Under the pieces are notes generated by a model, which saw nothing but the letters and a program-made list of their open reading frames with translations, was not told the DNA's origin and made no database searches. From contig NZ_BMWD01000010.1 of assembly GCF_014651055.1 (NCBI RefSeq), positions 29,574 through 93,573 on the forward strand: a stretch of 64,000 nt of DNA, given 5' to 3'. The position numbers and the translations under genes were made by a program. Below are positions 43,247-50,605 of this stretch, in pieces (position 1 is the stretch's first letter; every line of letters begins with the position of its first letter). The stretch is from Streptomyces fructofermentans (GTDB lineage: Bacteria; Actinomycetota; Actinomycetes; Streptomycetales; Streptomycetaceae).

Positions 43247-43522
43247 TCATGCGGGGACGTGCGGGCCGCCGGTCCCCCGTGTCGCCGAGGACGGTTCGAC
43301 CGCACCTTCCGCGGGGATGTCGGCCTCCCAGCGCAGCAGGTCTCCCGGCTGGCAGTCCAGTGCCTCGCACAGGGCGGCGAGGGTGGCGAAACGCACCGCC
43401 TTGGCCCGGCCGTTCTTGAGTACGGCCAGGTTGGCGGGAGTGATACCGACGCGCTCCGCGAGCTCGCCCACGGACATCTTCCGCCGGGCCAGCAGCACAT
43501 CGATGTCGACCGTGATCGGCAT
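43247..43522 (-). CDS. XRE/Cro-type HTH regulator (YozG-like)
   Basis: The protein has 91 residues. It is almost entirely an XRE helix-turn-helix: 'DIDVLLARRKMSVGELAERVGITPANLAVLKNGRAKAVRFATLAALCEALDCQPGDLLRWE'. It is the type that commonly accompanies DUF2975 membrane proteins. Its ATG overlaps the stop of that gene (ATGA-type overlap at 43520-43524), so the two are translationally coupled. It probably binds the CTATCGA dyad upstream of the operon. Confidence 0.92.
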   Translation of the reverse strand: MPITVDIDVLLARRKMSVGELAERVGITPANLAVLKNGRAKAVRFATLAALCEALDCQPGDLLRWEADIPAEGAVEPSSATRGTGGPHVPA

Positions 43523-44010
43523 CAGATCACCTCGGCCAGTTCTGCCCGCATCTCTGCCGCCTCGACGTCCCGGGCGACCGCCTGCGCGAGCAGCATCCGC
43601 AGTACGAGAACGATGAGTGCGATCCCCAGGATCGCCACCATCACGCCGCCGATCAGCAGGACCACGCCAGGGGCCACGGCCTCGCCCGGCGCCAGAACGA
43701 CCCCGAGCGCGAAGGTCAGCAGTGCGGCGGTCCCGAACGCGCCGGTGACGATGTCCACGTACCGGAAGGCGGCGTGGGAGAACACCGTGCCGCGCCGGAC
43801 CATGGTCACGAGCCGCCACACGCAGACCACGACGACCTGGGCGGTCACGAGGCCCAGGAGTGTGATCACGACGACCGGGACGCGCACGGTGGCGTCCGCG
43901 TCCTTCATGTCGGCGGCCAGCAGCGGCACCATCACCGCCTGGACGAACACCGACCCGGCGAGCAGCGCCACCATCACCGTGCGCAGCGCGAGCAGTGCCA
44001 GCCTTCCCAT
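43522..44010 (-). CDS. DUF2975 four-TM membrane protein
   Basis: The protein has 162 residues with membrane segments at about 7-33, 46-67, 86-106 and 115-142 and the DUF2975 signature around 'RRGTVFSHAAFRYVDIVTGAFG'. DUF2975 proteins are nearly always paired with a small XRE regulator, as here. The pair is thought to regulate its own expression, perhaps by membrane sequestration of the regulator. Function is unproven. Confidence 0.9.
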   Translation of the reverse strand: MGRLALLALRTVMVALLAGSVFVQAVMVPLLAADMKDADATVRVPVVVITLLGLVTAQVVVVCVWRLVTMVRRGTVFSHAAFRYVDIVTGAFGTAALLTFALGVVLAPGEAVAPGVVLLIGGVMVAILGIALIVLVLRMLLAQAVARDVEAAEMRAELAEVI

Positions 44011-44042
44011 CACATCTCCTTCGATCGGGCAACGATGGAAAT

Positions 44043-44059
44043 CTATCGAAAGTCGATAG
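44043..44059. promoter_or_regulatory. 17-bp dyad upstream of DUF2975-XRE operon
   Basis: CTATCGAAAGTCGATAG: a perfect 7-bp inverted repeat (CTATCGA/TCGATAG) with a 3-bp centre, 33 bp upstream of the DUF2975 start. It lies in the only AT-rich patch of the 267-bp gap to the ku gene. This shape and place suit the XRE protein of the same operon. Confidence 0.65.
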
Positions 44060-44277
44060 GTTCGGCAAGTGTGACGGTGCGGTCGGCCCGGGGCGGTCGC
44101 GCGGCCGGCGCGCCTCTGCCGACCCGCCCGACGACTCCGCGGCACGTGCCCCCGGTGGAGCCCCCTCCGTTCTCCGCGGCGGGCGGGGCCGCTCATCCGC
44201 ACGGCCGCACTTTGGCGTGCCGCTCCGGTCGGCCGCTCGTACGCTGGAGCCCGGGGGCCACAGCGCGGAGGTCTCGC

Positions 44278-45273
44278 ATGCCCCGAACGATCTGGTCCGG
44301 AGCCATCTCGTTTGGCCTGGTCACGGTGCCGATCCATGTGCGGTCGGCCGTGGAGGACCACTCGATCCACTTCCGCCAGTACCACCTCAAGGACATGAGC
44401 CGGGTGCGCGTGCGCAAGATCTGCGAGCTGGAGGACCGGGAGGTCGCCCAGGACGAGATCGGCAAGGGGTACGAGGTCTCCAAGGACCAGGTCGTCGCCG
44501 TGCTGGACGAGGAGCTGCGGGCGCTGCCGCTGCCCACGGCCAAGGCCATCGAGATCGAGACGTTCGTCCCCGCGGACAGCATCGACCCGTTGCAGATCGG
44601 TGAGGGCTACTACCTGGAGCCCGACGGCCAGATCGCGGCCAAGCCGTACACCCTGCTGCGGCGGGCGCTGGAACGCTCCGCGAAGGTGGCCGTGGCCAAG
44701 TTCGCGTGGAGCGGCCGCGAGCGGCTCGGCCTGCTCCGCGTCATCGACCAGGTGATCGTCCTGCACGCGATGAAGTGGCCCGACGAGATCCGCGACCCGT
44801 CCTCACTGGCTCCGCAGGCGGTCGAGGTCGACGAGAAGGAGATCGAGCAGGCGCAGGCGCTCATCGACGGGATGACGCGGGACGACCTTGAGGGGGAGGA
44901 GTTCACCGACCGGTACACGGACGCGCTCGCCGAGGTGATCAAGGCGAAGCGCGGGGGGAGCGAGCTGCCCGAATCCGCGGAGCCCGCCGCGCAGTCCGGA
45001 CAGGTCGTCGACCTGATGGCCGCGCTTCAGGAGTCGGTGGCCAAGGCGCGGGTCGCCCGGGGCGAGGACGCCACCGTGCACGAGATGCCCAGGAAGAAGG
45101 CCGCGGCCGGGAGAACGGCGAAGAAGACCGCGGCCAAGGAGACGGCGGCGAAGAAGACCGCCAAGAAGACCGCCAAGACGGCGGGCGGGACCGCGAAGAA
45201 GGCACCCGCGAAGGCCGCGAAGAAGGCTCCGGCCAAGAAGACCGCAGCGAAGAAGCCGCGCCGTAGCGCGTAG
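44278..45273 (+). CDS. ku: Ku DNA end-binding protein with lysine-rich tail
   Basis: The 331-residue bacterial Ku has the core bridge-and-pillar domain over about residues 1-255 ('MPRTIWSGAISFGLVTVPIHV', 'ELEDREVAQDEIGKGYEVSKDQVV', 'LRVIDQVIVLHAMKWPDEIR'). A C-terminal tail of about 65 residues follows, rich in AKK/AAKK repeats and resembling histone H1. Ku binds double-strand DNA ends and recruits the LigD ligase in non-homologous end joining; the basic tail is known to aid DNA bridging and sliding. No ligD is adjacent; many Streptomyces encode several Ku proteins apart from ligases. Confidence 0.95.
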   Translation: MPRTIWSGAISFGLVTVPIHVRSAVEDHSIHFRQYHLKDMSRVRVRKICELEDREVAQDEIGKGYEVSKDQVVAVLDEELRALPLPTAKAIEIETFVPADSIDPLQIGEGYYLEPDGQIAAKPYTLLRRALERSAKVAVAKFAWSGRERLGLLRVIDQVIVLHAMKWPDEIRDPSSLAPQAVEVDEKEIEQAQALIDGMTRDDLEGEEFTDRYTDALAEVIKAKRGGSELPESAEPAAQSGQVVDLMAALQESVAKARVARGEDATVHEMPRKKAAAGRTAKKTAAKETAAKKTAKKTAKTAGGTAKKAPAKAAKKAPAKKTAAKKPRRSA

Positions 45274-45312
45274 GTGCGTCCCATATCGGTTCCGGTAGGG
45301 AAGTCTGGTGGG

Positions 45313-45349
45313 GTTGCCGCCCCGCGTTTCCCCGAGCCGGGGCGGCAAC
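45313..45349. terminator. Terminator hairpin between ku and cupin genes
   Basis: GTTGCCGCCCCG (45313-45324) pairs perfectly with CGGGGCGGCAAC (45338-45349): a 12-bp stem with a 13-base loop. It stands 40 bp after the ku stop and about 120 bp from the stop of the convergent cupin gene; probably a bidirectional terminator. Confidence 0.75.
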
Positions 45350-45471
45350 GTCCGGGCGCCCGCCGCGCGGGCGCGCCGCGAACGCACCGACGGTCCCGAG
45401 CCGGCCCCGTACCCGCGCGGACGCGGTCCCCGCAGGGGCGCCGGCACTGGCGTCGGGGGCGCACGGCGGAC

Positions 45472-45978
45472 TCAGGCGTCTTCCGCGGGCAGGGCGTACA
45501 GCCCGGGGAGGTTCACCACGACCGCCTCCTGCGTACTGCGGGCGATGACGACCACGGCCTCCTCGGCGGTGTCCGGGTTCTCCTCCCGGTGCGGCACGAA
45601 CGGCGGCACGAAAACGTAGTCGCCCGGGGAAGTCCGCAGCCGCACCTCCTGCGGCTCCTGTCCGGAAGCGTCCAGGAACACGAACTCGGGGTGCCCGGAG
45701 ACCACGTAGATGGCCGTCTCGGACTCGCCGTGGTGGTGGTCCGACGACGAGGTCGAGGGCGCCACATGGGTCTGGCCCATCCACAACTTCTCGGAACCGA
45801 CGGCCTTTCCGCTCACGGCGGCGAACCTGCGCATGCCACCCGTCTGCGCCGTGTCGCCGTCCAGCGCGTCCGCGCGGATGTGGTGCAGACGGGTCCGCAG
45901 GGGCGCCGCCGAGGAGTTCGAGGTGTCGTGGAGGTGAGGGTGGAAGCCTTCACCGGGAGTCGTCAACGGCTTGCTCAT
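45472..45978 (-). CDS. Cupin-domain protein
   Basis: The 168-residue single cupin has motif 1 'STSSSDHHHGESETAIYVVSGHPEFVF' (the HxH and Glu metal ligands) and motif 2 'PGDYVFVPPFVPHREEN'. Metal binding is therefore likely; the reaction (dioxygenase, isomerase or sensor) is not predictable. It is divergent from the Rrf2 gene with a 137-bp gap, which contains a GTCAAGAGGTGTCC segment that may be regulatory. Confidence 0.85.
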   Translation of the reverse strand: MSKPLTTPGEGFHPHLHDTSNSSAAPLRTRLHHIRADALDGDTAQTGGMRRFAAVSGKAVGSEKLWMGQTHVAPSTSSSDHHHGESETAIYVVSGHPEFVFLDASGQEPQEVRLRTSPGDYVFVPPFVPHREENPDTAEEAVVVIARSTQEAVVVNLPGLYALPAEDA

Positions 45979-46115
45979 GAGGCGACGCTAGGGCGGTCCC
46001 GAAAAGGGTGTCAAGAGGTGTCCTTTGCCGTTCACCTGCGGCAATGTTCCCGCAATGAACGGGGAGGTGACGTGAAGCCCCGTGCCGCGACCGGCCGGTC
46101 GGGCATGATGTGCCC

Positions 46116-46550
46116 ATGCATATCTCCGCGAAGGCGGACTACGCCATGCGGGCCCTGCTGGAGCTCGCCCGTGAACCCGCCCATCCGCTGACCTGTGAGG
46201 CGATCGCCTCCTCGCAGGGAATCCCGTTCCGCTTCCTGAAGTCCGTGGTGGGCGAGTTGCGCAGGGCCGGCCTGGTGCGCAGCCAGCGCGGCTGCGAGGG
46301 CGGCTACTGGCTCGGCAGACCCGCCGGCGACATCACGCTCCTGGACGTCGCGCGCGCCGTGGACGGCGAGTTGCTCTCCCTGCGGGGCGACGCGCCCGGC
46401 GGCCTCGAGTACCCCGGCCCGGCCGTCGGGCTGCCCGGAGTGTGGCGGCAGGTCGAGGAGGGCGTCGCGGCGGTGCTGGGCGGAGTCACGCTCGCCTCGC
46501 TGGTGCCCGAGCCCGCCGTCGAACGGCTGTCCCGCGCGGACGTGGCGTGA
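46116..46550 (+). CDS. Rrf2-family regulator without iron-sulfur cysteines
   Basis: The protein has 144 residues. The N-terminal winged helix is typical ('HISAKADYAMRALLELAREPAHPLTCEAIASSQGIPFRFLKSVVGELRRAGLVRSQRGCEGGYWLGRPAGDITLLDVARAVDG'). The three Cys that hold the cluster in IscR/NsrR (after the wing) are missing; that segment reads 'ELLSLRGDAPGGLEYPG'. It is therefore an apo-type member such as CymR, a cysteine metabolism regulator in Firmicutes. Its stop overlaps the GTG of the DsbA-like gene. The sulfur operon begins 1 kb downstream, so it may regulate it; this is inference. Confidence 0.9.
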   Translation: MHISAKADYAMRALLELAREPAHPLTCEAIASSQGIPFRFLKSVVGELRRAGLVRSQRGCEGGYWLGRPAGDITLLDVARAVDGELLSLRGDAPGGLEYPGPAVGLPGVWRQVEEGVAAVLGGVTLASLVPEPAVERLSRADVA

Positions 46551-47467
46551 CGGACGGACGGCAACTCCCCCCGGTGGTCGAGGTGGTGGAGTACACCGAT
46601 CCCATGTGCCCCTGGGCATGGGGGTCCGAGCCGGTCTTCCGCGCCCTGCGAACGGCCCTTGAGGGTCAGGTCCGCTGGCGCCGCGTGTACGCCATCCTCT
46701 TCGACCACGACGACGACCCGCCCCCCGACCCGGCGGCGGAGACCGCCTGGTACGCGCGGTACGTCGCGGACGTCACCGGGCACACCGGGGCACCCCGGGC
46801 GCGGGAGCTGAGCAGGATGCCGGCCAGCTCCTGGCCGTCCTCCCTGGTCGCCAAGGCCGCCGAACGGCAGGGCGGCCAGGTGGCCGAACGGGTGCTGCGG
46901 CGGCTGCGGGAGACCCTTTTCGTCCTCGGCGAACCGGCGGACACCCATGAGTCGGCGCTGTCGGCGGCGCTGGGCGTGCCGGGCCTGGACCCGCGCCGGC
47001 TGTCGGCCGACTCCCGCTCGGCGGCGGTGCTCGAAGAGGTGCGGGCCGACCGCGCGGAGGCGCGCCGGCCCGTGCGTGAGGTGCTGGTCGCGCAGGACGG
47101 GTCGCCGCACCCCGGCACTGCCAAGGAGACCGCCGACGGCGGCCACCGCTACGCCCTTCCGACGCTCGTGGTGCGCGCTCCCGAGACGCGGCGCGCGGTG
47201 CCGGGCTGGCGGTCGTTCGAGGAGTACGCGACCGCCCTCCGGGTGGTGCGCCCCGGCCTTTCGACGACCGTCGGAGGGCTCCCCGCGCACGAGGCCCTGG
47301 AACGCCATCTGAGCCTGACCGACCCGGAACGCCGGGTGTTGGCCGACGGCCCGTGGCCGCCCCCGCGGGCGTCGCGGGTGGACACCGGCAACGGGCCGCT
47401 GTGGCTGCATCCGGAGGAGGCCGCCCGGCACCCGGCGTGCGGCCGGCGGACTCCCTCCGCGCCCTGA
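46547..47467 (+). CDS. DsbA/FrnE-like thioredoxin-fold protein
   Basis: The protein has 306 residues from a GTG whose GTGA overlaps the Rrf2 stop. The N-terminal strand and active-site region read 'VVEYTDPMCPWAWGSEPVFRALRTAL', placing a single Cys in CPWA where DsbA has CPHC. So it is a FrnE/DsbA-superfamily member without the resolving Cys and probably acts as an S-transferase-like or cytoplasmic redox protein. No signal peptide is present. Coupling to Rrf2 and position beside the sulfur operon hint at thiol chemistry. Confidence 0.87.
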   Translation: MTDGRQLPPVVEVVEYTDPMCPWAWGSEPVFRALRTALEGQVRWRRVYAILFDHDDDPPPDPAAETAWYARYVADVTGHTGAPRARELSRMPASSWPSSLVAKAAERQGGQVAERVLRRLRETLFVLGEPADTHESALSAALGVPGLDPRRLSADSRSAAVLEEVRADRAEARRPVREVLVAQDGSPHPGTAKETADGGHRYALPTLVVRAPETRRAVPGWRSFEEYATALRVVRPGLSTTVGGLPAHEALERHLSLTDPERRVLADGPWPPPRASRVDTGNGPLWLHPEEAARHPACGRRTPSAP

Positions 47468-47508
47468 CAGGCCTCTGATCTGCAGTCAGCTGCCGTCCCG
47501 CCCAATGA

Positions 47509-47556
47509 GACACCAATTGGTGTCCATTGACAGCCGCTCTCGGCGGCCCCCAGGAT
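47509..47556 (+). promoter_or_regulatory. Palindromic operator and promoter of the leader peptide/sulfur operon
   Basis: GACACCAATTGGTGTC (47509-47524) is a perfect 16-bp palindrome, flanked by CAATG on the left and CATTG on the right with one base offset. Three bases later comes a consensus -35 TTGACA (47527-47532), and 18 bp further CAGGAT (47551-47556) is a fair -10. The predicted start of transcription would fall at or within a base or two of the leader ATG at 47564, so the leader may be translated from a leaderless mRNA. The operator adjoins the -35, so either activation or repression is possible. Confidence 0.6.
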
Positions 47557-47563
47557 GTGCACC

Positions 47564-47638
47564 ATGCTTACGACGCACCCCGGTGTGGTGTGCCGCTACG
47601 TGGACCTGCGGCGCACGTCCAGCGCTCTCTGTCGCTGA
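47564..47638 (+). CDS. Cysteine-containing leader peptide (putative sulfur attenuator uORF)
   Basis: This 24-codon ORF is too short for usual gene callers. Its C-terminal part reads CRYVDLRRTSSALCR, matching the short leader peptides (V-D-L-x-R-x-S-S-A-x-C) found ahead of sulfur-uptake and sulfur-metabolism operons in Streptomyces and relatives. Cys occurs at positions 10 and 23, the second right before the last Arg and TGA stop. Such uORFs sense charged tRNA-Cys: ribosome stalling when cysteine is scarce alters expression downstream. It precedes a putative organosulfur importer and oxygenase operon by 318 bp. Confidence 0.82.
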   Translation: MLTTHPGVVCRYVDLRRTSSALCR

Positions 47639-47956
47639 CCCACCGCGACCCGAGGCCCCCCGGCGCCTGACGCACCCGTCAGTCCCCGGCCGCCCGCCGC
47701 TCGCCCGAGCCGCGGCAGCCGACGACAGCGCGCCCGCCTCTCCCGCCGCTCCTCCCCGCCCTCTCCCCGCTTCACGGTCCGCCCTCGCGAAACCGTCGAC
47801 GCTCCCTGCCCCGGCACCGGTCTGCCCGATGCGCGCCGAAGCGTGCACGGCCATGCCCTCGCACCGGTGCGTCGACCTGTCCGTACGAGTGCGCGCCGAC
47901 CCTTCTTCCCCGAACGCGCCGTGGCGCGTGCCGGGGCCGGCAGAGAAAGAAAAACG
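47639..47956 (+). promoter_or_regulatory. Long attenuator-like leader between uORF and ABC transporter
   Basis: This 318-bp untranslated stretch follows the leader stop. The middle (about 47725-47775) is very C-rich and G-poor on the coding strand with many CT/CC steps, the composition of a Rho loading site. That fits Rho-dependent attenuation when the ribosome finishes the leader quickly. An ATG at 47852 begins MPSHRCVDLSVRV, which echoes the leader's RYVDL motif but runs into the transporter gene in another frame. GAAAG before 47957 is a weak ribosome site. The mechanism is inferred. Confidence 0.45.
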
Positions 47957-49522
47957 ATGTCCGGACGCCTCACGAACCGCCGCCCCGGAGCGAACCTCCG
48001 CTCCCCCCGACTGCGTGCCGCAGCCCTGGGCACCGTCCTTGCCACCGTGCTGACCCCGGCCCTCGCCGCCTGCGGCGGGGACGACGCGGCGGCCTCCGGC
48101 GGCAGCGCCACCCTCAAGTGGACCTCCTCGTACTTCCCGACCCACTGGGACCCGGTCGTCGGCGGCAGCGGCGCCCAGTTCCGTGAACTAGCCCTCGTGT
48201 ACGCCTCGTTGACCCGCACCGACGAGAGCGGGAAGGCCGTCCCGGACCTGGCGAAGAGCTGGGAGTACAACGACAAGGGCGACGAGATCACCTTCCACCT
48301 GCGCCCCGGGCTGAAGTTCAGCGACGGGGAGCCGCTCGACGCCACCGCGGTCAAGGCGGCCGTCGAACGGGCCAAGAAGCAGAAGAACTCCGCCCTGTTC
48401 GGCGACCTGACCTCCATCACCTCGGTCGACGCCGACGGACTCGACGCTGTGGTCCACCTGAACCAGGTCGACTACCAGATACCCCAGTTGCTCGGTCAGC
48501 GCGTGCTGCAGATCGCCAGCCCCAAGGCGGCCAAGGCCCCCGCAGAACTGGACCAGAACCCCGTCGGCGCGGGTCCGTTCACCATCACCCAGCTGATTCC
48601 GGGCACGAAGGCGGTGCTGAAGAAGAACCCCGACTACTGGGACGCGAAGAACATCCACATCGACAACGTCGAACTGACCTCGGCGCCGGACGCCTCCACC
48701 GTCATCTCCGGTCTCCAGACGGGCGTCTACAACTTCGCCGACATCGACCCCAGCCAGGCGGACGCCGCCAAGAAGGCCGGCCTCGACGTCTTCGTGCAGC
48801 CGGGCTTCAACGCCTCCAACCTCAGTCTCAACGTCAACAAGGCCCCGTTCGACAACGACAAGGTGGTCGACGCCGTCCGATACGCCGTCGACCGGCAGGA
48901 GTTCGTCGACAAACTGACCTTCGGCTACGGCGAGGTCACCAACCAGCCGTTCCCCAAGGGCTATGTGGCCTACGACCCCGAGTCGGAGAACGCCTACGCC
49001 CACGACCCGGCCAAGGCGAAGAAGCTCCTCGCCGAGGCGGGCTACAAGTCCGGCGAACTCAAGCTGAACCTGGTGATCCCCGCCGAGGACCCGCAGGCCG
49101 AGGTCGTCCAGTCGCAGTTGGCCAAGGTCGGCATCAAGGTCACCATCAAGATCGACAAGAACTGGGCCACCCCGTTCTTCGCCAAGGACCTGACCTTCTC
49201 CCTGTACGGAACCACGGGCCGCGACTCCGCGGCGCAGACCCTCACCGCCCACTTCGGCCCCAACGGCCCGCTGAACCTCAGCTCGCCCTACGAGCCGAAG
49301 GGCTTCGAGGAGGCCATCGCCAAGGTCCGCCAGACCCCGCTGGACGCGCCCGCCTACGCGCGGACACTCCAGGCGGCCACCCGGGCCGGACTGGAGAGCA
49401 GGGCCCTGGTCTTCACCTACTCCCAGCCCAACCTCATCGCCAAGAACAAGTCGATCTCGGACCTGCCCAAGAACCCGGCCCACATCGACTGGACCGGCGT
49501 GACCATCTCCAGCGGCAACTGA
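47957..49522 (+). CDS. ABC transporter substrate-binding lipoprotein (family 5, peptide/nickel type)
   Basis: The 521-residue lipoprotein has an N-terminal signal ending in the lipobox LAAC (Cys39). The SBP_bac_5 fold follows: 'VPDLAKSWEYNDKGDEITFHLRPGLKFSDGEPLDATAVKAAVERAKKQ', 'GAGPFTITQLIPGTKAVLKKNPDYWD', 'FDNDKVVDAVRYAVDRQEFVDKL'. It would capture the substrate outside the membrane and deliver it to the permeases just downstream. The family covers peptides, nickel, opines, glutathione and other organosulfur compounds. The cysteine-type leader and the oxygenases downstream favour an organosulfur ligand. Confidence 0.93.
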   Translation: MSGRLTNRRPGANLRSPRLRAAALGTVLATVLTPALAACGGDDAAASGGSATLKWTSSYFPTHWDPVVGGSGAQFRELALVYASLTRTDESGKAVPDLAKSWEYNDKGDEITFHLRPGLKFSDGEPLDATAVKAAVERAKKQKNSALFGDLTSITSVDADGLDAVVHLNQVDYQIPQLLGQRVLQIASPKAAKAPAELDQNPVGAGPFTITQLIPGTKAVLKKNPDYWDAKNIHIDNVELTSAPDASTVISGLQTGVYNFADIDPSQADAAKKAGLDVFVQPGFNASNLSLNVNKAPFDNDKVVDAVRYAVDRQEFVDKLTFGYGEVTNQPFPKGYVAYDPESENAYAHDPAKAKKLLAEAGYKSGELKLNLVIPAEDPQAEVVQSQLAKVGIKVTIKIDKNWATPFFAKDLTFSLYGTTGRDSAAQTLTAHFGPNGPLNLSSPYEPKGFEEAIAKVRQTPLDAPAYARTLQAATRAGLESRALVFTYSQPNLIAKNKSISDLPKNPAHIDWTGVTISSGN

Positions 49523-49564
49523 CCACCGTCCACGCCGAATCCACTGCAGAGAGGGGGCAACTCC

Positions 49565-50602
49565 ATGACGAAGAGCGCACCTTCCACCATCACCACCGTG
49601 TCCGCCGGACGTCGCGGGGTCGCCATGGCCAGGACGCGGCACGCGCTGGGCCGCGTCCTGGCCGCCCTCGCCCGATCGATCGCGATCTTCGTGCCCGTAT
49701 TCGTGGTCGCGACGTTCGTGACGTTCGCGCTGAGGTCACTGAGCGGGCTCAGCCCCGCCCGGATCCAGCTCGGCGAGGAGGCGACTCCCGAAGCCATCGC
49801 CCGGGTCGAGGCCCAATGGGGTCTCGACCGGCCCTTCCTGGTCCAGTACTGGGACTGGTTCAGCGGCGTCCTGCACGGCCAACTCGGCGCGAGCTGGACC
49901 AACGGCGCCGACATCTCCACCCTGATCGGTCTCGGCCTGGGCGTCAGCCTGTCGGTCGCCACGCTCGCGCTCGTCATCGGCGTGGTGGTGGGCTTCGCCC
50001 TCGGCACCCTCGCCGCGGTACGGCGCACCACCTGGATCGACCGGACCATCACGGGATTCGTCACCGTCGTCTCCGTGATGCCCGCCTTCGTGGTCGGCAT
50101 CGTCCTGGTGGCGGTCTTCGCGGTCGGCCTCCACCTGTTCCCCTCCGCCGGATACGTTCCGGCGGAGCAGGGGATCGGGCCGTGGCTCGCCCACATCACG
50201 CTGCCGGCGCTCGCCCTGAGCTTCGACGTCATCGCCGACGTCGCCCGCCAGTTGCGCAGCAGTCTGATCGCCGCCTACCGCGAGAACTACGTGACGGGCG
50301 CGCTGGTACGGGGACTGAGCCCGCGGCGCATCTTCTTCGGACACGTACTGCGCAACGGCCTCGGACCCACACTCGCCACACTCGGCCTGAAGTTCCCCGC
50401 GCTCGTCGGCGCCTCCGTCATCACCGAATGGATCTTCGGCCTCCAGGGCTTCGGCCGCTTCGCCAACGACTCCGCCCAGGCCGGCGACGTACCGGCCGTC
50501 CAAGGAGTCCTCGTCGTGTCGATCGTCCTGGTCGTCGCCTTCAACCTGATCGTCAACCTGCTGCTGGCGCGCGTGACGCCGGCGGCCCAGCGGGGGGTCT
50601 GA
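49565..50602 (+). CDS. ABC transporter permease, DppB type
   Basis: The protein has 345 residues with six membrane segments and the BPD_transp_1 loop 'LIAAYRENYVTGALVRGLSPRRIFFGHVLRNGLGPTLATLGLKFPALVGASVITEWIFGLQGFG' (EAA-type contact with the ATPase). The second periplasmic part carries the 'ATPEAIARVEAQWGLDRPFLVQYWDWFSGVLHGQLGASW' signature of DppB/OppB. It starts 42 bp after the SBP stop and is followed after 3 bp by the second permease. Confidence 0.93.
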   Translation: MTKSAPSTITTVSAGRRGVAMARTRHALGRVLAALARSIAIFVPVFVVATFVTFALRSLSGLSPARIQLGEEATPEAIARVEAQWGLDRPFLVQYWDWFSGVLHGQLGASWTNGADISTLIGLGLGVSLSVATLALVIGVVVGFALGTLAAVRRTTWIDRTITGFVTVVSVMPAFVVGIVLVAVFAVGLHLFPSAGYVPAEQGIGPWLAHITLPALALSFDVIADVARQLRSSLIAAYRENYVTGALVRGLSPRRIFFGHVLRNGLGPTLATLGLKFPALVGASVITEWIFGLQGFGRFANDSAQAGDVPAVQGVLVVSIVLVVAFNLIVNLLLARVTPAAQRGV

Positions 50603-50605
50603 GCC

